Source: CAYQDF01 sp964416175 (lineage in GTDB: Bacteria; Chloroflexota; Anaerolineae; Anaerolineales; UBA4823). Taken from it: a stretch of DNA of 31,859 nucleotides. Under the pieces are notes generated by a model, which worked only from the letters and a program-made list of their open reading frames with translations, was not told where the DNA came from and did not search any database. The first letter of the stretch is position 1. Every line of letters begins with the position of its first letter. Positions 16,453 through 24,218 of this stretch are shown here, piece by piece. The stretch covers positions 1 to 31,859 of the forward strand of contig CAYQDF010000031.1 of the NCBI GenBank assembly GCA_964416175.1, in the 5' to 3' direction. A program made the translations under genes and the position numbers.

Positions 16453-17526
16453 TCAATCGCCCAGGTCCGTCCAGCGGATTTCTTTACCGGCCGGGATGTC
16501 CACGAGCGCTCGTGTGCCGCAGACCGCTTCGATCTCATACGGCAGGATCGCTCCGGGTGTTGCCGGCCGGAGGACGGCGATCATGTCCCGAGAGATCCTT
16601 TCCCCGGCGCGAATATCCCGGCCTGCCCGCAGGCATCTTCTCTGGATGACGACTGTCTCCATTTCATTCTCACCGACCCGCTTCTCTGGGGATCCCAGGG
16701 CGCGTTCCAGTTCCCTGGTCCGATCGACCATCTCCCTCCAGGTGGCCGGGGTCATTGAGAATGGGTGGTCTGGGCCGATCCGGGAGTTATCGTCGGTGAA
16801 ATGCTTCTCAATCACCCGCGCCCCCAGGGCGACCGCCCCCAGGACTGTAGCGTGCCCGAAGGTGTGATCGGACAATCCGAGCACCACGTCAGGGAACATG
16901 ACCCGATAGGTTTCCAGGACGCGCAGGTGGATGTGATCGAAGTTCTCCAGGCTCGCAGTGTAGTTCGTATTGCACTGCATGAGTACGATCCGGTGGTTTA
17001 TCGCGCGGATCGCGTGCACTGCCCGTTGGACGTCGCCGATATCCGAAGCTCCGCTTGCGAGGATCACTGGCTTCTGTTTCCGGGCGATGTGCTCCAGGAT
17101 CTCGATCCAGGTGATATCTCCTGAGCCGACCTTGTACGCAGGCACGTATGGCTCGAGCATATCAACAGCGGCGAAGTCATACGGCGAAGAGAAGTAATCG
17201 ATGCCGGCGCTGTCGCATTCCTGTTTCAGGATCGGCGTCCACTCGAAAGGGATAGATGCATCCTGGTATATTTCGAACACGGACTTCTTCCAGGTCGCCT
17301 GGTGGGATTTTTGCCCTCCAAGGCTTTTAAATCCATAGTCCGAGACGATCTCTGGAGCTCGAAAATTCTGGAACTTGGCGGCATCCGCTCCGGCTTCTTT
17401 TGCCAGCCGGATCAATAACTTAGCCCGCTCCAGGTCACCATCGTGGTTTGCGGAAATGTCTGCAATGAAATAAGTGGGATGGTTTTCGCCGATCTGATGG
17501 TCTCCAATCTGGATTTCCATGCTCAT
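16453..17526 (-). CDS. neuB: NeuB-family nonulosonate (sialic-acid-like) synthase
   Basis: The 357-residue protein has the NeuB TIM barrel and a C-terminal SAF (antifreeze-like) domain. Motifs are FIADISANHDGDLERAK (20-36), GADAAKFQNF (46-55), YFSSPYDF, AYKVGSGDITW, VILASGASDIGDV, LGLSDHTFGHATVLGAVALG and IEKHFTDDNS. The SAF part starts near 290 (RRCLRAGRDIRAGERISRDM). The enzyme condenses PEP with a hexose-type sugar to give a nine-carbon acid. SANH in the first motif is closer to PseI-type synthases than to the INHNG of sialic acid synthases. The segment YGFKSLGGQKSHQATWKKS appears to mark a subgroup with no assigned product that I know of. It starts with an ATGA 4-bp overlap with the RmlD-like gene. 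Confidence 0.92.
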   Translation of the reverse strand: MSMEIQIGDHQIGENHPTYFIADISANHDGDLERAKLLIRLAKEAGADAAKFQNFRAPEIVSDYGFKSLGGQKSHQATWKKSVFEIYQDASIPFEWTPILKQECDSAGIDYFSSPYDFAAVDMLEPYVPAYKVGSGDITWIEILEHIARKQKPVILASGASDIGDVQRAVHAIRAINHRIVLMQCNTNYTASLENFDHIHLRVLETYRVMFPDVVLGLSDHTFGHATVLGAVALGARVIEKHFTDDNSRIGPDHPFSMTPATWREMVDRTRELERALGSPEKRVGENEMETVVIQRRCLRAGRDIRAGERISRDMIAVLRPATPGAILPYEIEAVCGTRALVDIPAGKEIRWTDLGD

Positions 17527-18452
17527 CCTCCAGGTCCGTCCGCTGCCATCTGGCGGATTTGTTCCGGGTATCCCTCAAGGTACTGCCGGTGGAATTTTTC
17601 GAGGCCGCTTCGGATTTCCGGCGGGCGCTCGCCGAGGTCATTGGCTAACTTATCTGTTACCAGAGTCAGGTTGGGTGATCGGGCTGCTTTAAAGCCTGCC
17701 GATTCGACCAGTACTGGTCGGATCAGGCCGGGGTTCAGACCGAAAATCTCCGCCAATCTGACGCCAAATTCATACTTGCTGATGCAGTCCCGGGACACTA
17801 CATGGTACAGCCCTTGCAATCTCCGCTCAAGCATTTTCAACAGGATGACAGCCAGGTCGTTCGCCAGCAGCGGGCAGAAAAAAACGTCCTTGAAACCGCC
17901 CACCTGACGACCAGCAGTAAGGTTGCTGATGAACCATTCCGCCAGGCTGCGTTTCCCGTTCAGGCTCCAGCCGAACAGGTTCACCCTGACGACGATCGCA
18001 TCGGGATTGACCTCCAAAACGGCTCGCTCACCCTCCAGCTTGGTTTTCGCGTAGATGCTAAGCGGATTCGGTTCGTCCTCTTCACGATAACCTCCCCGGC
18101 GCCCATCGAAGACCGCATCGGTGGAAATATGCACCAGGCGCGCTCCGCCCCTGGCGACAATCGCTGCCAGTTTACGAGGGACTTCGCTGTTCAATTGTTC
18201 CGCCAGGGCCGGATGAGCTTCGCAGGTCTCCAGATCCGTCAGGGCTGCGCAATGAATCACCAAATCCGGCTGGCTTTGTTCCAGTAGCGCTTCGACCGCA
18301 CCGGGCTTCAGCAGGTCCGACCGGATCGTGGCGAATCGGGTGGTCCGAAGGTCATGGCTGTTTGCGCTTCCGGTAACCTCGTGGTCCCTGCTGGCCTCGA
18401 GAGCCAGGTTAAGCCCAAGCAGGCCGCTGGCCCCGGTGACCAGGATCCGCAT
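17523..18452 (-). CDS. RmlD-like NAD(P)-dependent sugar reductase (extended SDR)
   Basis: From the ATG the product is 309 residues and begins MRILVTGASGLLG, the Rossmann motif. CAALTDLETCEAHPALAEQL and LVHISTDAVFDGR are the RmlD-type segments (compare AAYTxVDxAE and STDYVFDG). YAKTKLEGER holds the catalytic Tyr and Lys. No cupin extension is present, so it is not a CapF/FnlB-type reductase. An upstream GTG at 18500 only adds non-homologous residues. It lies between the pseB-like gene and the NeuB-family gene and overlaps the latter by ATGA. RmlD proteins reduce 4-keto sugars, so it may act on the 4-keto product of the dehydratase. That would be unusual for a nonulosonate path, which normally uses an aminotransferase at this step. 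Confidence 0.85.
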   Translation of the reverse strand: MRILVTGASGLLGLNLALEASRDHEVTGSANSHDLRTTRFATIRSDLLKPGAVEALLEQSQPDLVIHCAALTDLETCEAHPALAEQLNSEVPRKLAAIVARGGARLVHISTDAVFDGRRGGYREEDEPNPLSIYAKTKLEGERAVLEVNPDAIVVRVNLFGWSLNGKRSLAEWFISNLTAGRQVGGFKDVFFCPLLANDLAVILLKMLERRLQGLYHVVSRDCISKYEFGVRLAEIFGLNPGLIRPVLVESAGFKAARSPNLTLVTDKLANDLGERPPEIRSGLEKFHRQYLEGYPEQIRQMAADGPGG

Positions 18453-18527
18453 TCTATCCGATCGGCCTTCGTGCTTTCCGGCCGGATCCAGCCTGGCCAC
18501 CTGGTTGGAATTTTGTCTCGGAGGGCA

Positions 18528-19538
18528 TTATCCTTCGACAAACCTTTCCATAAATTCAACCTCGAAAGGAGAAACGATCGCCTGTATCTGTTCGATCGTC
18601 AACCATTCCGTGTTTGTGTCGCTGGCATACCGGAACCCTTCCGGGAGTCGGCGGCCTTTCTCTTCCCAGGCGCGACCGAACCAGAGCGCCGCCGACGGCT
18701 GTACAACGAACATATCCGCCAGCTCAACTGTCGTGCGAGCTTCGTCTTCGTGGATGAGTATTTCGTGCAGCTTCTCTCCGGGGCGTATTCCGATTACTCT
18801 AATCCCGGCTTCGGGAGCGATCACCTTCGCGACGTCAATCACCCGCATGCTGGGGATCTTCGGTACGAAAACCTCGCCGCCCTCCATATCTTCGACGCAG
18901 CGGATGACGAAGCGGACTCCCTGTTCTAAAGAAATCCAGAATCGCGTCATCCGCTCATCGGTGATAGTCAGCTCGTTGTCCTGCTTCTGCCGGAGGAACA
19001 CCGGGATCACGCTGCCGCGGCTGCCAACGACGTTGCCGTACCGGACACAGCTGAAGCGGGTTGCCGTACCCCCGGCATAGGCGTTGCTCTGGATGAACAG
19101 CTTCTCAGCTGCAAGCTTGGTCGCGCCATACAGGTTGACCGGGTTGACGGCCTTGTCGGTGCTCAGGGCCATGACCTTCTTCACGCCGGCGTCCAGCGCG
19201 GCTTCGATCACGTTGCCGCTCCCCAGGATGTTGGTTTTGATGGCCTCCATCGGGTTGTACTCGCAGGCCGGGACTTGCTTGAGCGCCGCGGCGTGAATCA
19301 CTACGTCCACGCCGTGCATGGCGCGGCGCAGGCGTTCCAGGTCACGGACATCGCCAATGAAATATCGCAGGCTGGGGTGTTCGAATCCCGCCATGCGCAT
19401 CTCGTGCTGTTTGAGCTCATCCCGGCTGAATATGATCAGTTTTTCGGGGGAATATTCCCTGAGCATGATCTCGAGAAATTTCTTCCCGAACGAGCCGGTG
19501 CCCCCCGTGATCAGCACGACCTGGTCCTTCCAGTCCAT
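18528..19538 (-). CDS. pseB: UDP-GlcNAc 4,6-dehydratase (inverting), PseB-like
   Basis: The 336-residue product has VVLITGGTGSFGKKF at its N-terminus, FSRDELKQHEMR, HAAALKQVPACEYNP and STDKAVNPVNLYGATKLAAE, which is the hallmark of FlaA1/PseB enzymes. CapE/FnlA-type relatives carry YPINAMG there instead. PseB converts UDP-GlcNAc to the 4-keto-6-deoxy-L-altro sugar in the first step toward pseudaminic acid. I chose the second ATG (19538), because GGAG lies 6 nt before it, while the first ATG (19550) has no ribosome site. It is followed by the RmlD-like and NeuB-family genes. The aminotransferase, acetyltransferase and hydrolase of the pseudaminate path are not in this window. Confidence 0.93.
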   Translation of the reverse strand: MDWKDQVVLITGGTGSFGKKFLEIMLREYSPEKLIIFSRDELKQHEMRMAGFEHPSLRYFIGDVRDLERLRRAMHGVDVVIHAAALKQVPACEYNPMEAIKTNILGSGNVIEAALDAGVKKVMALSTDKAVNPVNLYGATKLAAEKLFIQSNAYAGGTATRFSCVRYGNVVGSRGSVIPVFLRQKQDNELTITDERMTRFWISLEQGVRFVIRCVEDMEGGEVFVPKIPSMRVIDVAKVIAPEAGIRVIGIRPGEKLHEILIHEDEARTTVELADMFVVQPSAALWFGRAWEEKGRRLPEGFRYASDTNTEWLTIEQIQAIVSPFEVEFMERFVEG

Positions 19539-19544
19539 CAACGT

Positions 19545-19548
19545 CTCC
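19545..19548 (-). promoter_or_regulatory. Shine-Dalgarno selecting the second ATG of pseB
   Basis: GGAG on the minus strand, 6 nt before the ATG at 19538. It lies immediately after the first ATG (19550) and is the reason for preferring the shorter product. Confidence 0.6.
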
Positions 19549-19558
19549 ATAACAAAGA

Positions 19559-19568
19559 TTGAATTATA
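19559..19568 (-). promoter_or_regulatory. candidate -10 box and operator half-site before pseB
   Basis: The minus strand reads GGTATAATTCAA, a perfect TATAAT (19563-19568) followed by the half-site ATTCAA (19559-19564), in the same phase as at the regulator gene and gmd. The TATAAT coincides with the stop codon of the upstream methyltransferase gene, so chance is possible. No good -35 is visible. A transcript from here would have a leader of about 18 nt containing the GGAG. Confidence 0.4.
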
Positions 19569-20451
19569 CCTTCTTGATAACTATCAATGGATACTGCCCT
19601 TTTTCTCCGAATAATCGCGGAAATTTTTCTTCCATCGAAAAAAGGACCCGGAGGATATATTTTCCGCCAATAGATCCGTGGATGTACGTGCGCAGGAACC
19701 TGACGTTCACGCTTCTCCACACATAGATCTCGAGGGGCACCCGGCTCCCGATCTCCCGCTTGAGCCATTCCGGGCTGTTCTTGCGCACATATGTGCCGCG
19801 AGAGATGTTTCCTCCAGACTTTTTCGCGAATCTCGATATTGCATTCTCGCTCCTGATCGTCCTGCGTCTGACTCGCTTCCAGGTTCTTCGTATAAACTTG
19901 ATTGGAGCGACAAAGAAGCGTGAGAGGAGCGAATCCTCCCACCCATTCACGACGACGCCTGTTTTTCCTGAACCAAGCATCCGGTGGAGCTCGAAGAAAG
20001 CTTCTGGTTGTTCTTCTCCTGGCAGGTGGTGGATCGTGTGCAGGGACACGAGCCCGTCGAAGACGCCCGATTGGAACGGCAGATGAGCAACGTCCGCGAC
20101 CACGAACAGCCCGTGACCACCCGCCTGAGCGTCGCCGATCCGCTTCCTGGCCTCCTGCAGAGCAACGATCGAGATGTCCGCACACACCCTGAACCGGTAC
20201 CCTTTCGAATATTCCAGGTATTCGGGATACTGGATGGGTCCCGAGCCGGCGTCGAGGAAGTACTTCCCGGTTGGCTGGAGGTGCCTGCCAACCCGCAGGT
20301 GACAGCGGTGGATGTACTCGCGCGAGACTGGGCGCAGGTCCTCGTATTGCGCGTTCTGGTAGATCCCCTCGCCGATCTCCTGCCAGCCGACCTGATCGTA
20401 AAACTGGCGGACCTGGCGTTTGATGTCTGTCTCCGCTGTAACGCTCATCAT
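19564..20451 (-). CDS. class I SAM-dependent methyltransferase
   Basis: The 295-residue product has KYFLDAGSGPIQYPEYLEYS (motif I at about 66-74), a VCADIS acidic ribose-binding strand, FVVADVAHLPFQSGVFDGLV (motifs II/III) and IHHLPG, the typical Methyltransf_11 arrangement. The C-terminal 120 residues are basic and lack a known domain, with KFIRRTWKRVRRRTIRSEN perhaps forming a membrane- or polyanion-contacting surface. The start at 20451 overlaps the upstream glycosyltransferase stop as ATGA. A TTG at 20469 in frame is less likely. The position right after the ABC exporter and a capsule-type GT suggests it methylates the exported glycan, perhaps its end. Confidence 0.87.
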   Translation of the reverse strand: MMSVTAETDIKRQVRQFYDQVGWQEIGEGIYQNAQYEDLRPVSREYIHRCHLRVGRHLQPTGKYFLDAGSGPIQYPEYLEYSKGYRFRVCADISIVALQEARKRIGDAQAGGHGLFVVADVAHLPFQSGVFDGLVSLHTIHHLPGEEQPEAFFELHRMLGSGKTGVVVNGWEDSLLSRFFVAPIKFIRRTWKRVRRRTIRSENAISRFAKKSGGNISRGTYVRKNSPEWLKREIGSRVPLEIYVWRSVNVRFLRTYIHGSIGGKYILRVLFSMEEKFPRLFGEKGQYPLIVIKKV

Positions 20452-22052
20452 GCCGTTATCTGATCCCAATCAATCAGCTCGCCGGCGAGGTAACGGAAGG
20501 TGTTTCCGTATTTGTTTAACCCTTCTTCCGAGAGCACGCGCTGGAGTGGCCAGGTATCCAGGTCCGTCCAAAGGTAGAGCAGGTGCCAGGGGAATGGTTG
20601 GGGATACTCAAAGAAGAATCGGTAAGCATACTCCCAGGCCCGCTCCCTTTGGGTTTCTGTGAGGCGATAATGCTTCGGCGCTCTGATCGTGTCCGCCAGC
20701 AGGTCGAAGTATGCCCCCCAGGTTTCCGGGTCTTGGGTGAAACCCTTCGCCCGATAATGCGTCTGCCCGATGACGATCACAGGCAGGCCAGCCATCGCCA
20801 TTTCCAGACCGACTGTGGTGGTGTACACGAGCCCCAGATCGGCGATCTCGACCAGATCGTATGTGTTCACCTCCGCGTCGGCTGGGATCAGGTGGATGTG
20901 GGGCGGCAGACCGCCTGGGGAAGCGCGCAAAACGACGTCTGCCACCGAAGGCCCCTTGGTTACCAGCTCCCCAGGATGGATGCGCACCACCAGCTGGGCT
21001 TCATAGTGACGGTTGAAGAAGTGAACCGTCCGAACGAGCCATTCTGTCATATTGTCGCTGAAGACCTGGCGCCCTAAAGTCAGGCTGTCGCCGATCACAT
21101 TCGTCGCCAATAAGACGACCGGTCTGTCGTCCAGACCTAGATTTTTTCGCACCTGGCTTCCGCCCATCGAGGGAGTGCCCTGCCACTGCCTGGAAAAATT
21201 TTCCCACTGGCGGCCTTTCTGGCGCGACCGCAGCAATTTCTCAACCCTCTCTTTTTGTGAGCTGGAGATGCCCTTCCCTCCTCTGGCTGCCCAGAGCTCG
21301 TCTGTCTGCTGGCGCATCACCTCGTTATCCTGTGCCAGCCATACTCGGTCCCGTTGCTCGCCGAATTCGTACGTGACGACCGGGACGCCAAAATACCGCC
21401 CGACCTGGAATACGCTGCCGAATTCCTGGATGCTCCCATTCGGGACGATCACCACATCCGGCCGATGCGTTCGGATCCACGCGAACGCCGCGCGAGCTGC
21501 CTGGGTATTTCGTTCCAGTCGCATCTGGATAAGTGGGCTATCCTCAGCAACTTCCTCTACCTGTAAGATGTACTGCGCATCTTTCCGAGAAATTTCACGC
21601 AAAGATTCTTGAAGCTGCGCGGGAAGATAAGCAGAGCCTGCCTGCCCATCCTGGAATGATATCGCCTTGATCACTGGGGAAGCTATATCCAGCACGGACT
21701 GGGTATACACGTTTTGGCGGCGCAGGTCGAACTGGTTGATTGGCTGGCGGAAGTTTCCATATGGGAGGTAAGCCTGCGTTACGGAGTGCCCCAATCCAGC
21801 CAGCGCAAGCCCGAGCAGGGTGTTGTGTGCGATCCAATAGTGCAGACTACCGAATATCAGCACACGCTTTCCTGCTGGCGCTCCAATGGACGCCTGCTTC
21901 GCCTGGGCCACGATTTCGGGGAGGCGTTTCTTCAATTCCTCTAGGGAAAAGCCCGTGCGGGGCGGTTTCCCGGATTCTCGCAGGTGCCAGTACAATTCCG
22001 CTGTCAATGGAATCTCCCCCAGGAGCCTTTTCGCGGCAGCTTTGCTGATCAT
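20448..22052 (-). CDS. capsule-type GT-B glycosyltransferase / polysaccharide biosynthesis protein
   Basis: The 534-residue product resembles capsule polysaccharide biosynthesis proteins with a GT-B-like fold. KRVLIFGSLHYWIAHNTLLG starts the N-terminal Rossmann domain. HRPDVVIVPNGSIQEFGSVF and FGVPVVTYEFGEQRD follow. In the C-terminal domain, AQLVVRIHPGE (HPGE at about 359-362) and LGLVYTTTVGLEMAMAGLPV with VIGQTHYRAKGFT match the pattern by which KpsC/KpsS-like and related transferases bind the nucleotide sugar (HPxE and a T-x-G-x-E loop). No membrane segment is evident. ATG 22052 overlaps the Wzt stop as ATGA, so it is translationally tied to the exporter. Sugar donor is unknown. Confidence 0.75.
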   Translation of the reverse strand: MISKAAAKRLLGEIPLTAELYWHLRESGKPPRTGFSLEELKKRLPEIVAQAKQASIGAPAGKRVLIFGSLHYWIAHNTLLGLALAGLGHSVTQAYLPYGNFRQPINQFDLRRQNVYTQSVLDIASPVIKAISFQDGQAGSAYLPAQLQESLREISRKDAQYILQVEEVAEDSPLIQMRLERNTQAARAAFAWIRTHRPDVVIVPNGSIQEFGSVFQVGRYFGVPVVTYEFGEQRDRVWLAQDNEVMRQQTDELWAARGGKGISSSQKERVEKLLRSRQKGRQWENFSRQWQGTPSMGGSQVRKNLGLDDRPVVLLATNVIGDSLTLGRQVFSDNMTEWLVRTVHFFNRHYEAQLVVRIHPGELVTKGPSVADVVLRASPGGLPPHIHLIPADAEVNTYDLVEIADLGLVYTTTVGLEMAMAGLPVIVIGQTHYRAKGFTQDPETWGAYFDLLADTIRAPKHYRLTETQRERAWEYAYRFFFEYPQPFPWHLLYLWTDLDTWPLQRVLSEEGLNKYGNTFRYLAGELIDWDQITA

Positions 22053-23320
22053 CGGGCTTCGATCCTCCAATCCAGGTCTGGCCGCACAGGTCCCGGCCTC
22101 GGTTCAGCCCACTGCATCCCTGGCGCTCCCGTCCCATCGACCGTGAATGTCAGCGCGTGCTCGTCCTCGAAATAGCGTTTGATCCGGTAGGAACTGGCAT
22201 TCAAGCCCACGATGTACCGGCCTTCGTTCAGGAAATTTCCCGGGACCGTGCACACGCTCTCGTAGCGCCCCGCCGGTCGGACGCCGAACCGGTCGTACAG
22301 CTCAGGGCGGTCCGTGTCGAACGTCGTAAACACGTATTCACCCCGGGTCGTCATCAGGTACAGTCCGACCCTCAATCCCGTGATCGCTTCGGAGAGTTCG
22401 TATTCCACGACGATTGATAGCGGTTCGACCGATCGCGCTGTTTCCACAATCTGGCCATCTTTGTTGCGTAACCTCAGGGCGATGGGGCGGAATGGGTTCG
22501 CATCCGGCGGGATTTCGTCCGCGTCCCAGATGCGCTGGCCCGTCTGGGAATACCCCGAGGCCATGTAATAATCTACCGCTTCCTGGGTCGGCGCGCGCAG
22601 CACCAGATGCCCTTTATCGAGCAGGATCGTCTCATTGGTGAGTCGCAATATCGCAGACATATTGTGGCTCACGAAGAGCACGGTGCGACCCGCGTTGGCG
22701 ACTTCGCTCATCTTTCCCAGGCAGCGCCGCTGGAATTCTGCATCGCCGACCGCCAGGACTTCGTCCACGACCAGAATGTCTGGCTCGAGGTGCGCCGCCA
22801 CGGCAAAAGCCAATCGCAGGTACATGCCGCTGGAATATCGCTTGACCGGAGTATCAATGAATTTTTCCACTTCCGCGAAGGAGACGATCTCATCGAATTT
22901 GGCGTCGATTTCAGCCTTCTTCATTCCCAGGATCGCGCCGTTGAGGTAAATGTTCTCCCGCCCAGTCAGTTCGGGGTGAAACCCGGTCCCGACTTCCAGG
23001 AGTGAACCGACCTGCCCGTGGATCTCTGCCATCCCTTCGGTTGGCTCCGTTACGCGAGAGAGGATCTTTAACAGGGTGCTCTTTCCAGCGCCGTTGCGGC
23101 CGATCACTCCCAGGACCTGCCCCTGCCGAACTTCGAACGAAATACCGCGCAGCGCCCAGATCCTCCCATTTGCGGATCCTCCAGTCCGGCGTGCAAGCCA
23201 GCCGGGCAGATTGACCGATTCGATCAGGGATTCGCGCAAAGTCCGGTATCGCGTTGGAGACAGACCGATCCGGTACTGCTTTCCCAGGTTCTCGACCCGC
23301 AGGGCTAAGTCGCTCATCAT
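22049..23320 (-). CDS. wzt: polysaccharide ABC exporter ATPase with C-terminal cargo domain (Wzt)
   Basis: The 423-residue protein has a full ABC ATPase: Walker A GRNGAGKST at 74-82, Q-loop region around VGSLLEVGTGFHPELTGREN, signature YSSGM at 162-166, Walker B ILVVDEVLAVGD at 182-193 and switch His in FVSHNM near 219. The degenerate YSSGM signature and the VGTGFHPELTGREN segment are characteristic of the TagH/Wzt group. Residues from about 260 onward form an added beta-rich domain like that of Wzt O9a, which recognises the modified non-reducing end of the glycan. Two adjacent ATGs (23320 and 23317) are possible. It pairs with the permease gene 25 bp upstream. Confidence 0.95.
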   Translation of the reverse strand: MMSDLALRVENLGKQYRIGLSPTRYRTLRESLIESVNLPGWLARRTGGSANGRIWALRGISFEVRQGQVLGVIGRNGAGKSTLLKILSRVTEPTEGMAEIHGQVGSLLEVGTGFHPELTGRENIYLNGAILGMKKAEIDAKFDEIVSFAEVEKFIDTPVKRYSSGMYLRLAFAVAAHLEPDILVVDEVLAVGDAEFQRRCLGKMSEVANAGRTVLFVSHNMSAILRLTNETILLDKGHLVLRAPTQEAVDYYMASGYSQTGQRIWDADEIPPDANPFRPIALRLRNKDGQIVETARSVEPLSIVVEYELSEAITGLRVGLYLMTTRGEYVFTTFDTDRPELYDRFGVRPAGRYESVCTVPGNFLNEGRYIVGLNASSYRIKRYFEDEHALTFTVDGTGAPGMQWAEPRPGPVRPDLDWRIEAR

Positions 23321-23345
23321 CTCTCAGCACTCTGACTTGGAACCA

Positions 23346-24197
23346 TCAGACCATATCCGCGAAAGTGCGCTCCATCCGGCGGAAGTAAAACATCCCGCTG
23401 ACCAGCACCAGGATCGCGATGACCGAAGATACGAGTATCATAGGACCTGGGGCATTGCTCGTGTCGAGAAGCGCCCAGCGAAACCCTTCGACCACCCCGA
23501 CCAAAGGGTTCATGGCGTACACGAGCTGCCAGCCTCCCGGAATTTTGCTGGTCGGGTAGACGATAGGCGTGAGGTAGAACCAGAGTTGCGTCAGAAAGGG
23601 TATCACGTACCCGATGTCTCGGTACAGCACATTCATTGCCGAAAGCCACAGGCCGACGCCCAAAGCTGTCGCGAGGGCGAGCAGCAGCAAAAAAGGCAGC
23701 GCCCAGATATTAGCAGTCGGAGAAATGCCGTAATACCACATCATGCCAAGCAGCACGATGAACGCGATCAGGAAGTCCACTACCCCGGAAAGGACCGAGG
23801 CGAGCGGGATCACCAGCCTCGGGAAGTAAATTTTGGTGATCATCGCCCGGTTCGTAACGAGCGACCGGCCAGCGTCGTTGAGTGCCTTCGAAAACACGCC
23901 CCAGGGGAGGAGCGCGGTATATGAAAAAACCGGATACGGCACGTCGTCCGACGGCATCCCCAGCAGCTGGCCGAAGAGCACACTGAAGACGACCATCGAC
24001 AGAAATGGCTGCAAGACCGCCCAGGCGGCTCCCAGCGCTGTCTGCTTGTAGCGCACTTTTAGGTCCCGCCAGGTCAGGAAATATACCAGTTCCCGGTAAT
24101 TCCACACCTCGCCCAGGTTCAGGGACCCCCAGCCGCGTGTGGGTCGCAGGACAAGGACCTGATCCCTGGATTTAGATTGCGCGGTTAGTTGGGCCAT
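23346..24197 (-). CDS. wzm: polysaccharide ABC exporter permease (Wzm)
   Basis: The 283-residue product is an ABC-2 type permease. A cytoplasmic N-terminus with WNYRELVYFLTWRDLKVRYKQT, the typical entry helix of Wzm/TagG/KpsM proteins, is followed by six hydrophobic segments, including LGAAWAVLQPFLSMVVFSVLF. LNVLYRDIGYVIPFLTQLWF-like sequence (here AMNVLYRDIGYVIPFLTQLW) and YLTPIVYP are hallmark features. With Wzt it forms a homodimer-of-two-types exporter that moves a finished lipid-linked glycan across the membrane. The ATG is preferred over a GTG at 24206. It follows fcl by about 20 bp. Confidence 0.95.
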   Translation of the reverse strand: MAQLTAQSKSRDQVLVLRPTRGWGSLNLGEVWNYRELVYFLTWRDLKVRYKQTALGAAWAVLQPFLSMVVFSVLFGQLLGMPSDDVPYPVFSYTALLPWGVFSKALNDAGRSLVTNRAMITKIYFPRLVIPLASVLSGVVDFLIAFIVLLGMMWYYGISPTANIWALPFLLLLALATALGVGLWLSAMNVLYRDIGYVIPFLTQLWFYLTPIVYPTSKIPGGWQLVYAMNPLVGVVEGFRWALLDTSNAPGPMILVSSVIAILVLVSGMFYFRRMERTFADMV

Positions 24198-24218
24198 ACA
24201 TCCCACTCAGGTATCGGA

